DNA of 64,000 nucleotides. It comes from Liolophura sinensis. Lineage: Eukaryota; Mollusca; Polyplacophora; Chitonida; Chitonidae. A model generated the notes under the pieces. It was not told where the DNA came from. It saw nothing but the letters and a program-made list of their open reading frames with translations, and did no database searches. The stretch covers positions 19,087,608 through 19,151,607 of the forward strand of contig NC_088299.1 in NCBI RefSeq assembly GCF_032854445.1, in the 5' to 3' direction. A program made the position numbers and the translations under genes. Below, piece by piece: positions 28,601 to 42,513 of the stretch (position 1 is the first letter of the stretch; every line of letters starts with the position of its first letter).

Positions 28601-31600
28601 GAAAATTTGATTTATTGATTGTATGTTGCAAACCAGTATAACGGCTGTCGGTGACCACCGCATTAGCTCACCACATGCGAACCATTGGCGCACCACTGGC
28701 TCATGTACAGCTTTCACATATCACTACACCAGTCCACCAACTCACGTGGTCGGAGTTTGGAGGATAATAAGTGTCCTCTAGATCTGATGACATTCTCAGG
28801 ATAACGTGGCCTGTTTGTCTCTTGTTAAGTTGTCTGTCGTACATCTGTGTGAATGGCACATACGTTGAACTGAGTTATAGTCTGTATGCGATATATTTAT
28901 AGATGGATGATATTCCTTATTTAAATTTTTCGATAATTATTATGGTAAGAACCCATGTTACTGTCAGTCCAGATATTGTGATAGACTAGGAAGCCACATG
29001 TAGAAGGCTAGGGAGTAACTATGGAGTAGGTTATCTTAACTGACGGCTCTTCGCTGAGAGTTTGTGGCTAACAGATTATGAGATAGCGTCCTGACCGAAT
29101 GACCGTCGGGGCACCTGCGGCTCTGGACGGAGAATGCCTGATCAAGGATCACGCTATGGCATGAGTGACCACCGAAATCCACAGTATTGAGACTTTATTG
29201 CTTTTATTGACCTTCCTGGACGAGATACCAGCTGGGCATGTATAATATTATCTGCCATGTGTCCAGCAGTTTGTTAAATCGCTCCCAGTGATTTATGATG
29301 TATTAGCGATATGCTCATGATGGAATCTGAACAGCGGAGTTTATATGGTACAATTAACATGCTGCACAGGGTCTCACAAGTCCATGCTGTATACAGGTGA
29401 GGTATCCGGCGGCAACCCCCCGCTAACAATCAGCCTACCCCCACGCTGTATCCAGCTTTCCCCGTACTCCTGTTCCCTTTACGGCAGTGTCCAGTGGCTA
29501 GCTCTATCATGCAGATCGCATGACCCGCAGGCTACTGCCACGGGTGCGTGGCCAGAAATGTAATTGCCTCACTGTCCCCCATCTACCCTGACTCCGCATG
29601 GCACACTGACAGATTTTCCGTGATTACAATAACGGACGCTAATGCTAACATCATAAACGAATTATCTCCACCATGGCAGCCGGCCAGTACCGAGTTCACC
29701 TGACTACAGGTGTACAAATGACCCTTGTCCTATGTTATCACTGCGGCCTGGTGGTCACGACATGGATTTGTTCTCTGGTGTATTCCTTTGCCAGGCTATT
29801 TAACATAGTTTTTCAACCCATGCCATCGTGTAACAGATCATCCTAACATAACATCACCAGAATGCTTATTGTCATTTAGAGACCCTCCCCGGCTGTGTTG
29901 GTTAGTCTTTTTAGCCACGAGGTATTTCAACACTTCTGAGACAGCATATGCGTATAGCACACGGACCTGCCCGTGCTATTGCTTGTAGATCTGGGTTATG
30001 TTCTGAGTATGTGCATAGCTTGCCTTTTCCGTGTATTGAGGCCTTTCGTGTGAATTGTGCATAAGCCTATTTTGTGCATTGTACATCTATAGGCGATCAG
30101 TGTTTTGCTTCTATGCATTTTATTTAATTATTTTATTGGTGTTTTACGCCGAATATGTTACCTATACGACGGCGACCGGCATTATGGTGGGAGGAAAACG
30201 GGCAGGACCTGTGAGAAGTTCTGCTTATAGACAATACCGTTGTTTTCCTACATTTATTCTCAGGCTAGTAATGTTTATAGAGGAAACGGAAGAAATTCAG
30301 CCCAGATGAAATCAGAGTGAGCTCAGCGCTATTAGGACAGTGTCACGTGAAGCAGAGTTTATCAAGAGACACTATTTATGATATAAAAGGCCATGCACAG
30401 ATTAAAACTAAAGCAAACAACTTATACCCGCAGTTGCCTGAGGACCACCCAGACTTAAAACCGCAGCCAAACTAGTAAGATCTTGATTCCCAGACCTGCG
30501 ACTTCAGACCTGTATACAGGCCATGCGCAGTTTTTGCATATATATGAAAGACATTTTCAGATCGGTGTCAAACGTGGCTTTCTTGCGATCTTTGGAATTT
30601 GCAGACGTGGTGTTAATCTTTGGTAAAACTTCCCTTGCTCCTGTTAATCAGCTCTGGACATTTTATCATGCTGCTCCTAACGCTGGCATATATACACGGA
30701 TCGCTGACGTGGTCAAACTTTGCCATACATGCACCGATTGCTGACGTGGTCAAACTTTGCCATACATGCACCGATTGCTGACGTGGTCAAACCTTGTCAT
30801 ACATACACCGATTGCTGACGTGGTCAAACCTTGTCATACATACACCGATTGCTGACGTGGTCAAACCTTGTCATATACACACGGATTGCTGACGTGGTCA
30901 AACCTTGTCATACATACACCGATTGCTGACGTGGTCAAACCGTGTCATATACACACAGATTGCTGACGTGGTCAAACCTTGTCATACATACACCGATTGC
31001 TGACGTGGTCAAACCTTGTCATATACACACGGATTGCTGACGTGGTCAAACCTTGTCCTACATACACGGACCACTGATGTGCCCAAACTTGGTCAGATGT
31101 ACAAATGTTGCTGAGATGCCCAAACTTGGTCATATGTACACATGTTATTAGTGTGCCCAAACTTGGTCATATGTAAACATGTTGCTGATGTGCTCTAACC
31201 TTGGCTGATATGCCCAAACTTGGTTATATGTACACATGTTATTAGTGTGCCCAAACGTGGTCATATGTACACATGTTGATGATGTGCTCTAACCTTTGCA
31301 TATGTAGACATGTAGCTGATGTGCCCAAACTTCGTTATATGTAAACATGTTATTTGTGTGCTCAAACTTGGTCATATGTACACATGTTTGCTGATGTGCC
31401 CAATCTTAGTCATATATACACGTGTTATAAGTGTGCCCAAACTTGGTCAGATGTACTGATGTTGCTGATGTGCTTTAACCTTGGCATATGTACACATGTT
31501 ATTGATGTGCCCAAATTTGGTCATATGTAGACATGTTGCTGATGTGCTCAAACCTTGTCATTTGTACACGTCATTGACATGCCCAAACTTTGCCATATGT

Positions 31601-34600
31601 GCATATGTTATTGATGTGCCCAGACTTGGTCATATCTACACATGTTGTTGATGTTCCCAGATGTGTATGTCTCGCTAGTGTACTCAAACCTTGCCATATC
31701 TATACATTTTGCTGATTTGCCGAATCAACGCCATGTCGATCTAAACATGTGGCTCTTGTAACATCTAACCCGAGCTGGCTGACCAGAAATACCAGCAAGC
31801 ATTTTACCTAATACTTTCCTGTCACTATATGGCTGATGTGCTAGGCCTACTGTTGCCTTCACACCAGGCCACAGTAGTGTAATTATGTCTCTATTAGATT
31901 AATTACACATGATACCGTTAGATGATTATTCTGGACAGCACGGTAAATGGCAGCGGCAATGATTACATGGACGCTACGACAAAACGTCTACTACGCTATC
32001 GACCTAAGCACTCTCCAGTGAGGCTGCACACTGACTAGCCTGTACACAGCGACAGGTGCCATGTCGTGGAAGCCTATACGGTATTGTCATCGCTTATCTC
32101 ACCTAGATGTCTGACCTTTATGGTTATGTGGAAAGCACAAGGTAATGACTGCATCAAGCGTTACACTATGTTCAAGATCATCAACCCTTCCAAGACCATA
32201 CTATTTTATATTCGCATGTACTGTATTACACACATCAATAACTAGTTACAACCCAGCAAAAGAAGACTAGATCTCAAACGCAAGATATAACAATGGTAGT
32301 ACATCAAGACTTTGAAAATGGCGGTATATCAGTCATGAAGATGACAATTCAGATGTACATCAACAATCGTGATTCATTCAGTTATCTGGCAGTTGTTTAA
32401 AGCCATATTGTAAATATTTTCCCCGAAACTGAATTTGAATCAGTAACCATTGTATTCTGTCGATAAGGACCTAACATAAGCACCTTTGATGGGTCGGACA
32501 TAATAGGTCGGACATGGTCATCATATGGCAGTCATAATGGAGCAGTTATCATATTGTAGTCATCATATAGCGGTCATCATATGGCAATCATAATATAGCA
32601 GTCATCACATAGAAGTCATATAGCAGCCCTGATATATAGCAGTCATTATATAGCAGCCCTGATATATTGCAATCATCATATAGCGGTCATCATATAGGAG
32701 CCCTGGTATATAGTAGTCATCATATAGCAGCCCTGATATATAGCAGTCATTATTTATAGCCGCCCTGCTATACAGCAATCATCATATAGAAACCCTGATA
32801 TATAGCAGTCATCATAAAGCATTGATTATATATCAGTCATTATATATCAGTCGTCATATAGCAGCCCAGATATATAGCAGTCATTATATATAGCCGCCCG
32901 ATATATAGGAGTCAGCATATAGCGTTCATCATATAGCAGCCCTGATATATACTAGTCATCATTTAGCAGCCCTGATATAAAGCAGTCATTATATATAGCC
33001 GCCAGATATATAGGAGTCAGCATATGGCAGCCCCGATATATAGCAGTCATCATTTAGCAGCCCTGACATATAGCAGTCATCATATAGCAGCCCTGATATA
33101 TGGCAGTCATCATATAGCGGTCATCATATAGCAGTCATCATATAGCAGTCATCAAAAAGCAGGTATCATATAGCAGTCATCATAGCAGCTCTGGGGCTCC
33201 TCCGTGGCTCAGTTGGTTAGCGCTTGGGTTGGCTTCCCATCCGCCCGTAAGTGAGAGGGTCTTGCAGCAACCTGCGGATGGTCGTGGGTTTCCCCCGGGT
33301 TGTACCCGGTTTCCACCCACCATGCTGTCCGTCGTCGTATAAGTGAAATATTCTTGAGTGCAACGTGAAACACCAATCAAATAAATAAATATAGCAGCTC
33401 TGATATATAGCAGTCATTATATAGCAGCCCAGATATATAGCAGTTATCATATAGTTGTCATCATATAGCAGCCTGATATATAGCAGCCATCATATAGCAG
33501 CCCTGATATATTGCAGTCATCATGTGGTATTCATCATATAGCAGATAGGTATAGATGTCATTTAGAAAAGTTCAGAAAGTGTAATCTCTGTTAACGATAA
33601 TACTGTTACTTAATCCACTCTCTAAATGACATCTATACCTATCTGATATATTCACCTAAGGGAGTGACGTCGTTTGTGATCATCAGAGGGGTAATGCATG
33701 TTCGCTGCAAAGTCTACCGGTCATCTACCTTCCATTTTTTGTGGTAGGCCTGTTGGTCGAGTGGTCTAGACGGTTGACATGTATTGCTGACGGTTTGGTG
33801 CCTGACTCTGAGGTCGCTGGTTCGAAACCCGCAGTGGTCTCAGCCAAATTTCAGCACTAGAATCTGTGCTATATTCAGAAAGTGTAATCCCTATTAACAA
33901 TAATACCAGTCATCATATAGCAGCCCTGATATATTACAGTCATCATATGGCAGTCATCATATAGCAGCCTGATATATAGCCTTCATCATATAGCAGCCTG
34001 ATATATAGCAGTTATCATATAGCAGCCCTGATATACTGCAGTCATTATATGGCATTCATCATATAGCAGCCATCACATAGAAGTCATATAGCAGCCCTGA
34101 TATATAGCAGTCATTATATAGCAGCCCTGATATATTGCAATCATCATATAGCGGTCATCATATAGGAACCCTGATATATAGCAGTCATCATATAGCAGCC
34201 CTGATATACTGCAGTCATTATATGGCATTCATCATATAGCAGTCATCATTTGGCAGCCTGATATATAGCAGTCATTATATGGCATTCATCATATAGCAGC
34301 CATCATTTAGCAGCCATCAAATAGCACCCATGCAGAACATTAACTGGTTAACTGAAGCATTTATGTTTAAAATCGCACCAAGGAATATCACAGCGAAGGA
34401 ATGTTTCATCCATGATGTTACACACACCGGCCCGGATAGCACAGTTGGTAGAGCGTCCGCTTCGGGACCGGTAGATCCAGGATCAATCCTTGATCGAGTC
34501 ACACCTAAGACTTTAAAAGAGGAAGTTGTAACTTCCTCGCTTGGCGTTCAGCATGAAGGGGATAGTGCAACGACTGGTTGACCCGTATCAGTATAATGGC

Positions 34601-37600
34601 TCGGGCGGGGCAGCTTACTTGCCTTCGGTAAGTCGTCTCAGTGAAGCAGCACTAAATAAAAGAGCGGTGGAAATCCGTCCTGCATCAAGGAGGCACATAA
34701 CACGTACATGCACCCTAATGATTCCATCGTCGTCATATGACTGAAAAATTGTTGAGTACGACGTTAAACCCCAAGCACTCACTCACTCCATGATGTTACA
34801 ATGGAAATGGCCAAATTTACATCAAGAAAATAGTAAAAAGGACGTGCTGGCAATATTTCAGTTATAGACATATATTAAATCAATTTCTCTTTGTTATTAT
34901 ACTCCTCACCTGTTTCTCTGTCTGAATTAAGAAGGTACAATTGTAGCAATGATTAACACGAATGCTGCTGTTTTCATCCCCTGGATAACTGCCAGGTCTT
35001 TCTCTTTGTCGCATATATTCTCTAATTTCAGGATCACGACTGATTTGATGTGCACTTGTGCCTGGCGGGTATGTGCTTTTGTAGCAAAGCTATATGAATA
35101 TAACCACCGCCGAGAACGTCCTAAATGGTTTTAGGAATTACATAGGAATTGAGAGGGTGGGGGGAGTTTGAGGAGCGGAGGGTACACTTTCAATATAAAA
35201 CATTCCTTGAACCATTCCATTCTTCAGAGATCTCCATTCTTCGAAGATCCGGTGGATAGAGAATTAAGAAGCTGCGAAGAATACAACGTATGCCTTTGTC
35301 ATGTGAGTGATAAAGACAAATAAGATTAAAACTTGAATTTCACACGGTTTTAATTCATACGAGACGCCATCTGAGAAGAGGTCACATCAACGATAATGGG
35401 GCTATGCAGATTTTTGTGCAGATTGTTAGACCGAATTAGCCTGCTGTATAAAACAGCTAGCGCGGCTGGATAAGGGAAATCCCCCTCACGGGATGTCTTT
35501 CTCTTACATCTCAATTGGATTACCCTCATTCTAGGCTGCTCGCTTCCTCTATCATCCCTCCCGACGCGGCAAGCCCGCGTGCGACGGGCGCCCTATAAAC
35601 GCAACCAGCTCATTTTTCATTTCACAGCAAGGGTTCAATAGATATCACTTATTGAGTATCGCGTCTAGGTTATATGATGTATTATCACGCTGCGGCCTCC
35701 TAACCTAATATCCCTGGGGTCTCGGTAACGTGTGTGCGTGTTTTCGGGTGCTCCTGGGGCGGGCCAAGCTCCCTCCAGCGAACATCCATACTCCAGGCTG
35801 TGTAATCCACAAGCACCTCCATCTGTTGCACACGTTGACATGCTATACTTTATCATTCAGGGAAAGACCCCAAATACTCACAAAAGCCACATGATTCAAA
35901 TACAATGTATCAATCCACCGTGAAATACTCCTCTGGCCTTACCACATATAGTGTATCAAACGCCTGTTTTAGGGGACACTGAATGAGATCAAAAAAGTGA
36001 GCAGTATAAAGCGTGATGATCCACCAATTAGCTTAGCATAATGCAAAAGCATAGATACTGCGAAAAACTGACAAGTCGTATATTATACGTTTCAATATTT
36101 CTGTAAAATTTTATTTGTCATTTTTTGGGGAGTATTTATGCTTTTGCATTATGATAAAATGTTTTGTGGAATGTAACATCAATTCTCTACAGTAACAATG
36201 CTTCTGTTGACTGTGATTTCCCTTCGCTACAATACAAATGTTTTTCTTGACTATATTAACTTCCCTTCGCTACAGTAGCTATGCTGTTGTTGACTATATT
36301 AACTTCCCTTCGCTACAGTAGCAATGCTTTTGTTGACTATATTAACTTCCCTTCGCTACAGCACCAATGCTTTTGTTGACTATATTAACTGCCCTTCGCC
36401 ACAGTACCAATGCTTTTTTGACTATATTAACTTCCCTTCGTTACTGTACCAGTCGTTGGTTGACTGTATTAACTTCCCTTTAGTACCAATCGTTATGTTG
36501 ACTTGAACCTAAGGTTGAAGTCCGTCAATCGTACACCACCCATACACCATACATGGGCATTTCAAGTGGACAATCGGAAAAACCATTTCTAGCACAACCT
36601 AAAACATAAGCTCTTTAAGAAATATGGACCTTGCCTCCAACTGGTGTTTCATTTGTGAGGTCACCGACAGTGCATACGGCAATAGGCCTGCCAGCTGTTC
36701 TGACGATCTTGGTTACCCTGCGATAAAGTACAAACTGCGAGTTTGGGAAGGATGCACTGTGACACTAGGTCTACGTTGGGCTTACAGACAATTTAGATAG
36801 AGACCTACAGTGCTGATGTCAACATATACCACGTGACGTCGGCTAAGGTCCCCCTCACATTTGCCAATTAACCTTAAAACTTATCCCAATTTTGCTGGGA
36901 AAAAATTAGATCAATTATCCGTTTCAGTACAAACATTGATTAACAGCCTTGTAATTATGGTTGCATTTTGTTAATTACAACAGGCGACTGTCACGTAATC
37001 TAGGCCGCCATGCTTGCCAGTGAATGTGTAACGTCTGTAGTCAGAGGCTGAGTGTGTTCAGCGCAGACATCACAGGCGAATTGTTCTAAAGCTGTAAGGT
37101 TTGCATGGTAGACAGTTGTAGTGACGAAAACTCAAAGCTGCCACACCCTTAGATCTGAGATTTGTTTCATTCTTACCTTCCAGCATAGCTTTGAGAGTTC
37201 TGGGCTCAGTTGTCCAAAATGGTATAAGGACTTAATCTCGAGTATTAACTTTAATCCAGACTACAGTGTCATTTACTTTGTATTAGGATGAGAGAGGTTA
37301 TTTAAGATTTAAGCCTGGCTTGACATAAATACACGTTTGAACAAGTTTTGTTCTCTTCCATTTACTAACCTGGAATTCCGTCTCAACGATTGTGCTGTCC
37401 TCAACATGTCAAAGCTGTATGGTATAAACACATGTTTACAATAATTGTAACTGTAATCATCTAGTTATTTGTGAATAATGAAGACAATAAGTCAAAGTAA
37501 ACGCAAATGTGGGTGTATCCGGCGTATCGACAGCCAGCAAACTTTCGGTGACCGCCATCTTTGATTCCAGTCGGCTACACTCGACATCGTACAGAAAAAG

Positions 37601-40600
37601 ATAAAATGTCTTAATTAAAACCAAGAAGTGAAAACCATTAAAAAGACGATTTGGGAAGAGTAACTGAGTTATTCCTAGCAACGGAGTTACGTGATTCAAA
37701 AATGGCGGTTTACAAAGTTGGGAAAGCGTTTGAGTGGATGTCTCGTTTGCATGTGTGTTAACTGAGACGGTATGGTCTTTATTATTTATGGATAATGAGG
37801 TGATATGAATTCAGAATGACTTTAGCATCATGGGAGACCTGTTTTTGTGGATGCCGAGCTAACTCGGCATCAAACCGATGGACAAGCGATCCAAGAACTA
37901 CCAGAAACCATGCTGGAATTATAGTCATTTAAACTGCTACAAGCTGTTATCAGCAGAAGGTAGATAACGCTGGTGCAGTGCTGCTGCTGTTCTTTGTCAA
38001 TCCACTGTATCGGTAAATTATTTTAATTTACATTATGCCCTATCCATATAATTATGTTTAGTTCATAATAGTGGTAATTTTAGCGGTTAAACTGTGTAAT
38101 TACGTTACTAATATTATGTGAATGCTGTGGTTTGCCTCGTTGTCATTTACAAGTGCTATTGCGTGTATGTAACAAATGTAGCTCACTCTTAAGCATTGGA
38201 GAGTTATTACAAATAACTGTTCATTTCCATGCCTGCTCCTGCGTGTCAACAAAGCACGACTGCACAATTATGCATCTGCGTCGTATTTTGGGAGTTAAAC
38301 TGGGCGCATTTCGATGATCCTATTGTCTGTCCTTGCCCTAATCGGACCGACTTGAGCACACGGCCAGAGGACTTGGACAAACTAGAAAAGACCGAAAGAG
38401 ACACGAGTTGGTTAAAATTATCTTTCCTGAATGGAAATTTAGTAATTTAACGCAGTGAGATAATAGCGTTTAAAGGGGTAACCCAGGCGAATGACTGGTA
38501 CTTTTACAGAGGTACATGCTGAGCCGTCCAAGATTTGTTTTTTAATCTAAGATATAACTGGACATAATGCCACGGACTCTATCTAGAGCACACACAATGC
38601 TAAAATTGAACCTGCCTTTTAGTTTTATTTATCGATATTTTCACCCTTAATTTCCACGCATTATCAAAGTTATCAAATGCACCAAATTAAAGAATAATTC
38701 GGAAAAGACATTGCATGCTGTAGGCCTAAACAAACCATATAGGTATATACTTCAGCCATAAATCTGTGCTCCAGTTACATGCACACATCTATCTATACTT
38801 CAATTATATACTTGTACTTTAGACATAGGCCGGTACCCCCAGACATAGGCCTGTACTCCTACAAACAGATGTATATATGAAATCCTATTAATAGGCACAA
38901 TTCTATACTTCAAAGATAGGCCACTTCTGACATAGGCCTATATTCCTGACATAGACCTATACAACATTCATGATGGGCTAAACATCAACGGCCAGAACAC
39001 TCAATGTTGTTTATCTTTCGGGAAAATGTGAAGACCATAGGCAGCCACACTAAATATCACAAATGTCTAATTCACGTATGCAGGAAGCGTAACTCATCCA
39101 TGACTGTCTGACCCTTGTCTCATTTCAGGATTTCTGTGGCAGGAGTGTAAACAGTTACACCAGGAAGGCCCGAGGGGCCATCTTCGCTCCATGTACAACG
39201 TTATAGACTTCGCCATGATCACACTCTACATGTCGTCCTACTCACTCAAAGGCGTCTCTATTTACAAGGTAAGAATCACACGACTGGTGCTGATCAATCC
39301 ATGCTGGTTTCAGCGCCCAATGCCACAATGCAGCATCGTTTCAACATTAGCAAACAGTGTAGAGGAATTTGAAAGTGAAACTTTAGAATTACATATTAGA
39401 TGCTTACATTTTAATTTAAGGGTTTGGTTTTATAAGAACTATACCTCATGCTGTCTTCGTGTCAGGTCACACGTGGGGAGGTCTGACAATCTGCGGATGG
39501 TTGTGGGTTTCCATCGGGCTCTGGCTGGTTTCCTCTTACAATAATGCTGGATGCCGTCGTACAAGTGAAATATTTTTGAGTACGGTATAAAACACCAATC
39601 AAATAAATAAATAAGGGCTATACTGTTGATTATGTTCAGGTGTCAACAAGGTACGTGTTCAAGATTTAACAAAGTCCTAATTGTTTCTTTTTTCTTTTAG
39701 GCGCAAAAATCCGTGGAGTATTTCAAAGACAAAATGTCTTTCTCTCGTTTAATAAACGAAGACTTCGAAGCAATACAGCATCACTACTGGATAACGCCAG
39801 GTCAGGTTTTATGACGTCATTTCCTGCCAAAATTCTTTTACGCAATCATCCAGTAGTTCTTTTGTTCATGGTAGCTTTGCTCATAATTAATTAGCGCCTA
39901 TAGTTGTTTTACAATATTATTCTCTTTTGCAACAACTTCTTTACTGTGTTGAGGCCGGGGCAGCACAATGGCCCAGGAGCCTTTCACCAATGCGGTTGCT
40001 CTGAATTTAAGCCGAGCTCAAGCTTGCTTCATCTCAGGTCGTACGTGGGAACGTCTGGCAACAACCAGTGGGTGGTCATGGGTTTCCACCCTGGGTTCTG
40101 CCCGCTTTCCATATTACTGGCCACCTTCGGGTACGTGAAATGTTCTTGCTTACGGCGTAAAACACCAATCAAGTAAAGAGATACTGTTTGTAGATGCTGT
40201 TTAGATTCACCTATTTCACGCTCTTTCAGATCGGTACTACTGGGATAAGTTTGACCCTTACCACGTCTCGGAGGGAATATTCGCCATTGCTAACGTCCTC
40301 ACCTTCTCCCGAATATCGGCCATGCTGCCCGTCAATGACGTCCTGGGACCCATGCAGATTTCACTGGGAAGGATGTTAAACGTAAGACTTATTCAACTTG
40401 TAATGGTGTCTACTCTAGAATTGCACTGCCTCTCACACGTATGGCAAACGTAGCCCAGAATGTTGGTTTGGAAATTGGTCTTGCGATTATTGACCTTTAG
40501 AGTCCACTATGTTCGATGGTTGGAATACGCACGTCTGCAATAAGTCCTAGATTGTATGCCCCTCTAGACATGATGTTGTCGATCACTTTTGTATGTTTTC

Positions 40601-42481
40601 ATACGTCCATGATGACAATGGTATCTTTACTTGTCTTCTTTACTTGACAGGACATTCCCCAGTTTATGATGATATTGATATTCTTACTTGTCTCTTCGAT
40701 ACAGGACATCCTCCTGTTTATGATGATGTTGATCATTTGCTGTTTTATATTTTACAGAACATTCTCCGGCTGATGATGATGTTGATCATTTACTTGTTTT
40801 CTCTTTGACAGGACATTCTCCGGTTCATGATGATGTTGATCATTTACTTGTCTTCTCGTTGACAGGGCATTCTCCGGTTCATGATTATATTAAAGTCTTT
40901 ACTTGTATTCTCCTCAACAGGACATTCTCCGGTTCATGATGATATTGATATCTTTACCTGTTTTCTTTTTGACAGAACATTCTCATGTTCATGATGATAT
41001 TGATATCTTTACTTGTATTCTCCTCTACATGACATTCTCCGGTTCGTGATGATGTTGGTCATTTACTTGTTTTCTCTTTGACAGGACATTCCCCAGTTCA
41101 TGATAATGTTGATCATTTACTTGTCTTCTCGTTGACAGGGCATTCTCCGGTTCATGATTATATTAAAGTCTTTACTTGTATTCTCCTCAACAGGACATTC
41201 TCCGGTTCGTGATGATATTGATATCTTTACTTGTTTTCTTTTTGACAGGACATTCTCCGGTTCATGGTCATATTGATATCTTTACTTATATTCTCCTCAA
41301 CAGGACATTCTCCGGCTGATGATGATGTTGATCATTTACTTGTTTTCTCTTTGACGGGGCATTCTCCGGTTCATGATGATGTTGATCATTTACTTGTTTT
41401 CTCTTTGACGGGACATTCTCCGGTTCATGATGATGTTGATCATTTACTTGTCTTCTCGTTGACAGGACATTCTCCGGTTCATGATGATGTTGATCATTTA
41501 CTTGTCTTCTCGTTGACAGGACATTCTCCGGTTCATGATGATGTTGATCATTTACTTGTCTTCTCGTTGACAGGGCATTCTCCGGTTCATGATGATATTA
41601 AAGTCTTTACTTATATTCTCATCAACAGGACATTCTGCGGTTCATGATGATGTTGATCATTTACTTGTTTTCTCTTTGACGGGACATTCTATGATTCATG
41701 ATGATATTGATATCTTTACTTGTATTCTCCTCAACAGGACATTTTCCGATTCATGATGCTGTTGATCATTTACTTGTTTTCTCTTAGACAGGACATTCTC
41801 CGGTTCATAATTATATTGATACTTTTACTTGATTTCTCTTTGACAGAACATTCTCCGGTTCATGATGATATTGATATCTTTACTGATATTTTCCTCAACA
41901 GGACATTCCCCGGTTAATGATGGTGTTGATCATTTACTTGCTTTCTCTTTGACAGGACATTGTTCGGTTCATGACGATGTTGATCATTTACTTGTATCCT
42001 CTTCAACAGAACATTCTCCGGTTCATGATGATGTTGATCATTTACTGTTTTCTCTTTGACAGAACATTCTCCGGTTAATGATGATGTTGATCATTTAGTT
42101 GTTTTCTCTTTGACAGGACATTCTCCGGTTCATGATGATATTCCTGCTCATTATCGTGGCCTTTATGGTGGGACTGGACAACTTATACTGGTTCTATGAT
42201 GCCAATGTGGTTGGTCACGTGTCACTACAGGAGCACGGTATGACTAAAGGAGGAGAAAACTTCGGAAAGTAAGGCTTTGCCGTAACTGCATTTGTTAAGT
42301 AAACATGTTAAGTGTTTGCATGTAGTATTTCATTTGTCCTTAGTATTTGTATGTGTAATGATGAATTATTATTATGTCTTGAAAGCCTTGGGGAAGAACC
42401 ATTTCACCGTAAGCTGATCAAAATACATACAGGTGTTGTTATCATGATCAGTATCATTATTATCACCGTAATTATGATGAC

Positions 42482-42513
<32 letters not shown>

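Larger units (their letters stand above)
32505..34325. repeat. ATATAGCAG satellite, interrupted by insertions
   Basis: Well over a kilobase of irregular 15-35-bp units built from CATCATATAGCAG, CCTGATATATAGCAG and GTCATTATATAGC. It is interrupted by a family A SINE (33194-33390) and by an inverted-repeat plus tRNA-like segment (33541-33905), after which the same repeats resume. Confidence 0.93.
21643..39128 (+). other. Intron 5, about 17.5 kb, repeat-rich
   Basis: GTAAGT...CATTTCAG; the joined codon (G|GA) and the S2 sequence show that no exon is missing between exons E and F. It carries SINEs (22524, 30123, 33194, 34423), minisatellites (23408, 24740, 27620, 30690, 32505, 36190) and inverted-repeat elements (33541, 36037). 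Unique stretches with nothing recognised: 21643-22500, 22810-23400, 23560-24200, 25090-26470, 26570-27600, 28040-30120, 30210-30690, 31700-32500, 34800-36030 and 36510-39128. Confidence 0.85.

Noticed and set aside
30690-31070. CRISPR-like regular 37-bp repeats
   Set aside because: Units are directly adjacent with no unique spacers, and the context is a eukaryotic intron.
33750-33870. A functional tRNA gene
   Set aside because: Box A and box B are good, but I could not form an acceptor stem and the flanks suggest a retroposed element.
41264-41647. 127-codon open frame ([18 protein letters not shown] type)
   Set aside because: Out of frame with the channel exon and made entirely of the splice-site repeat array.
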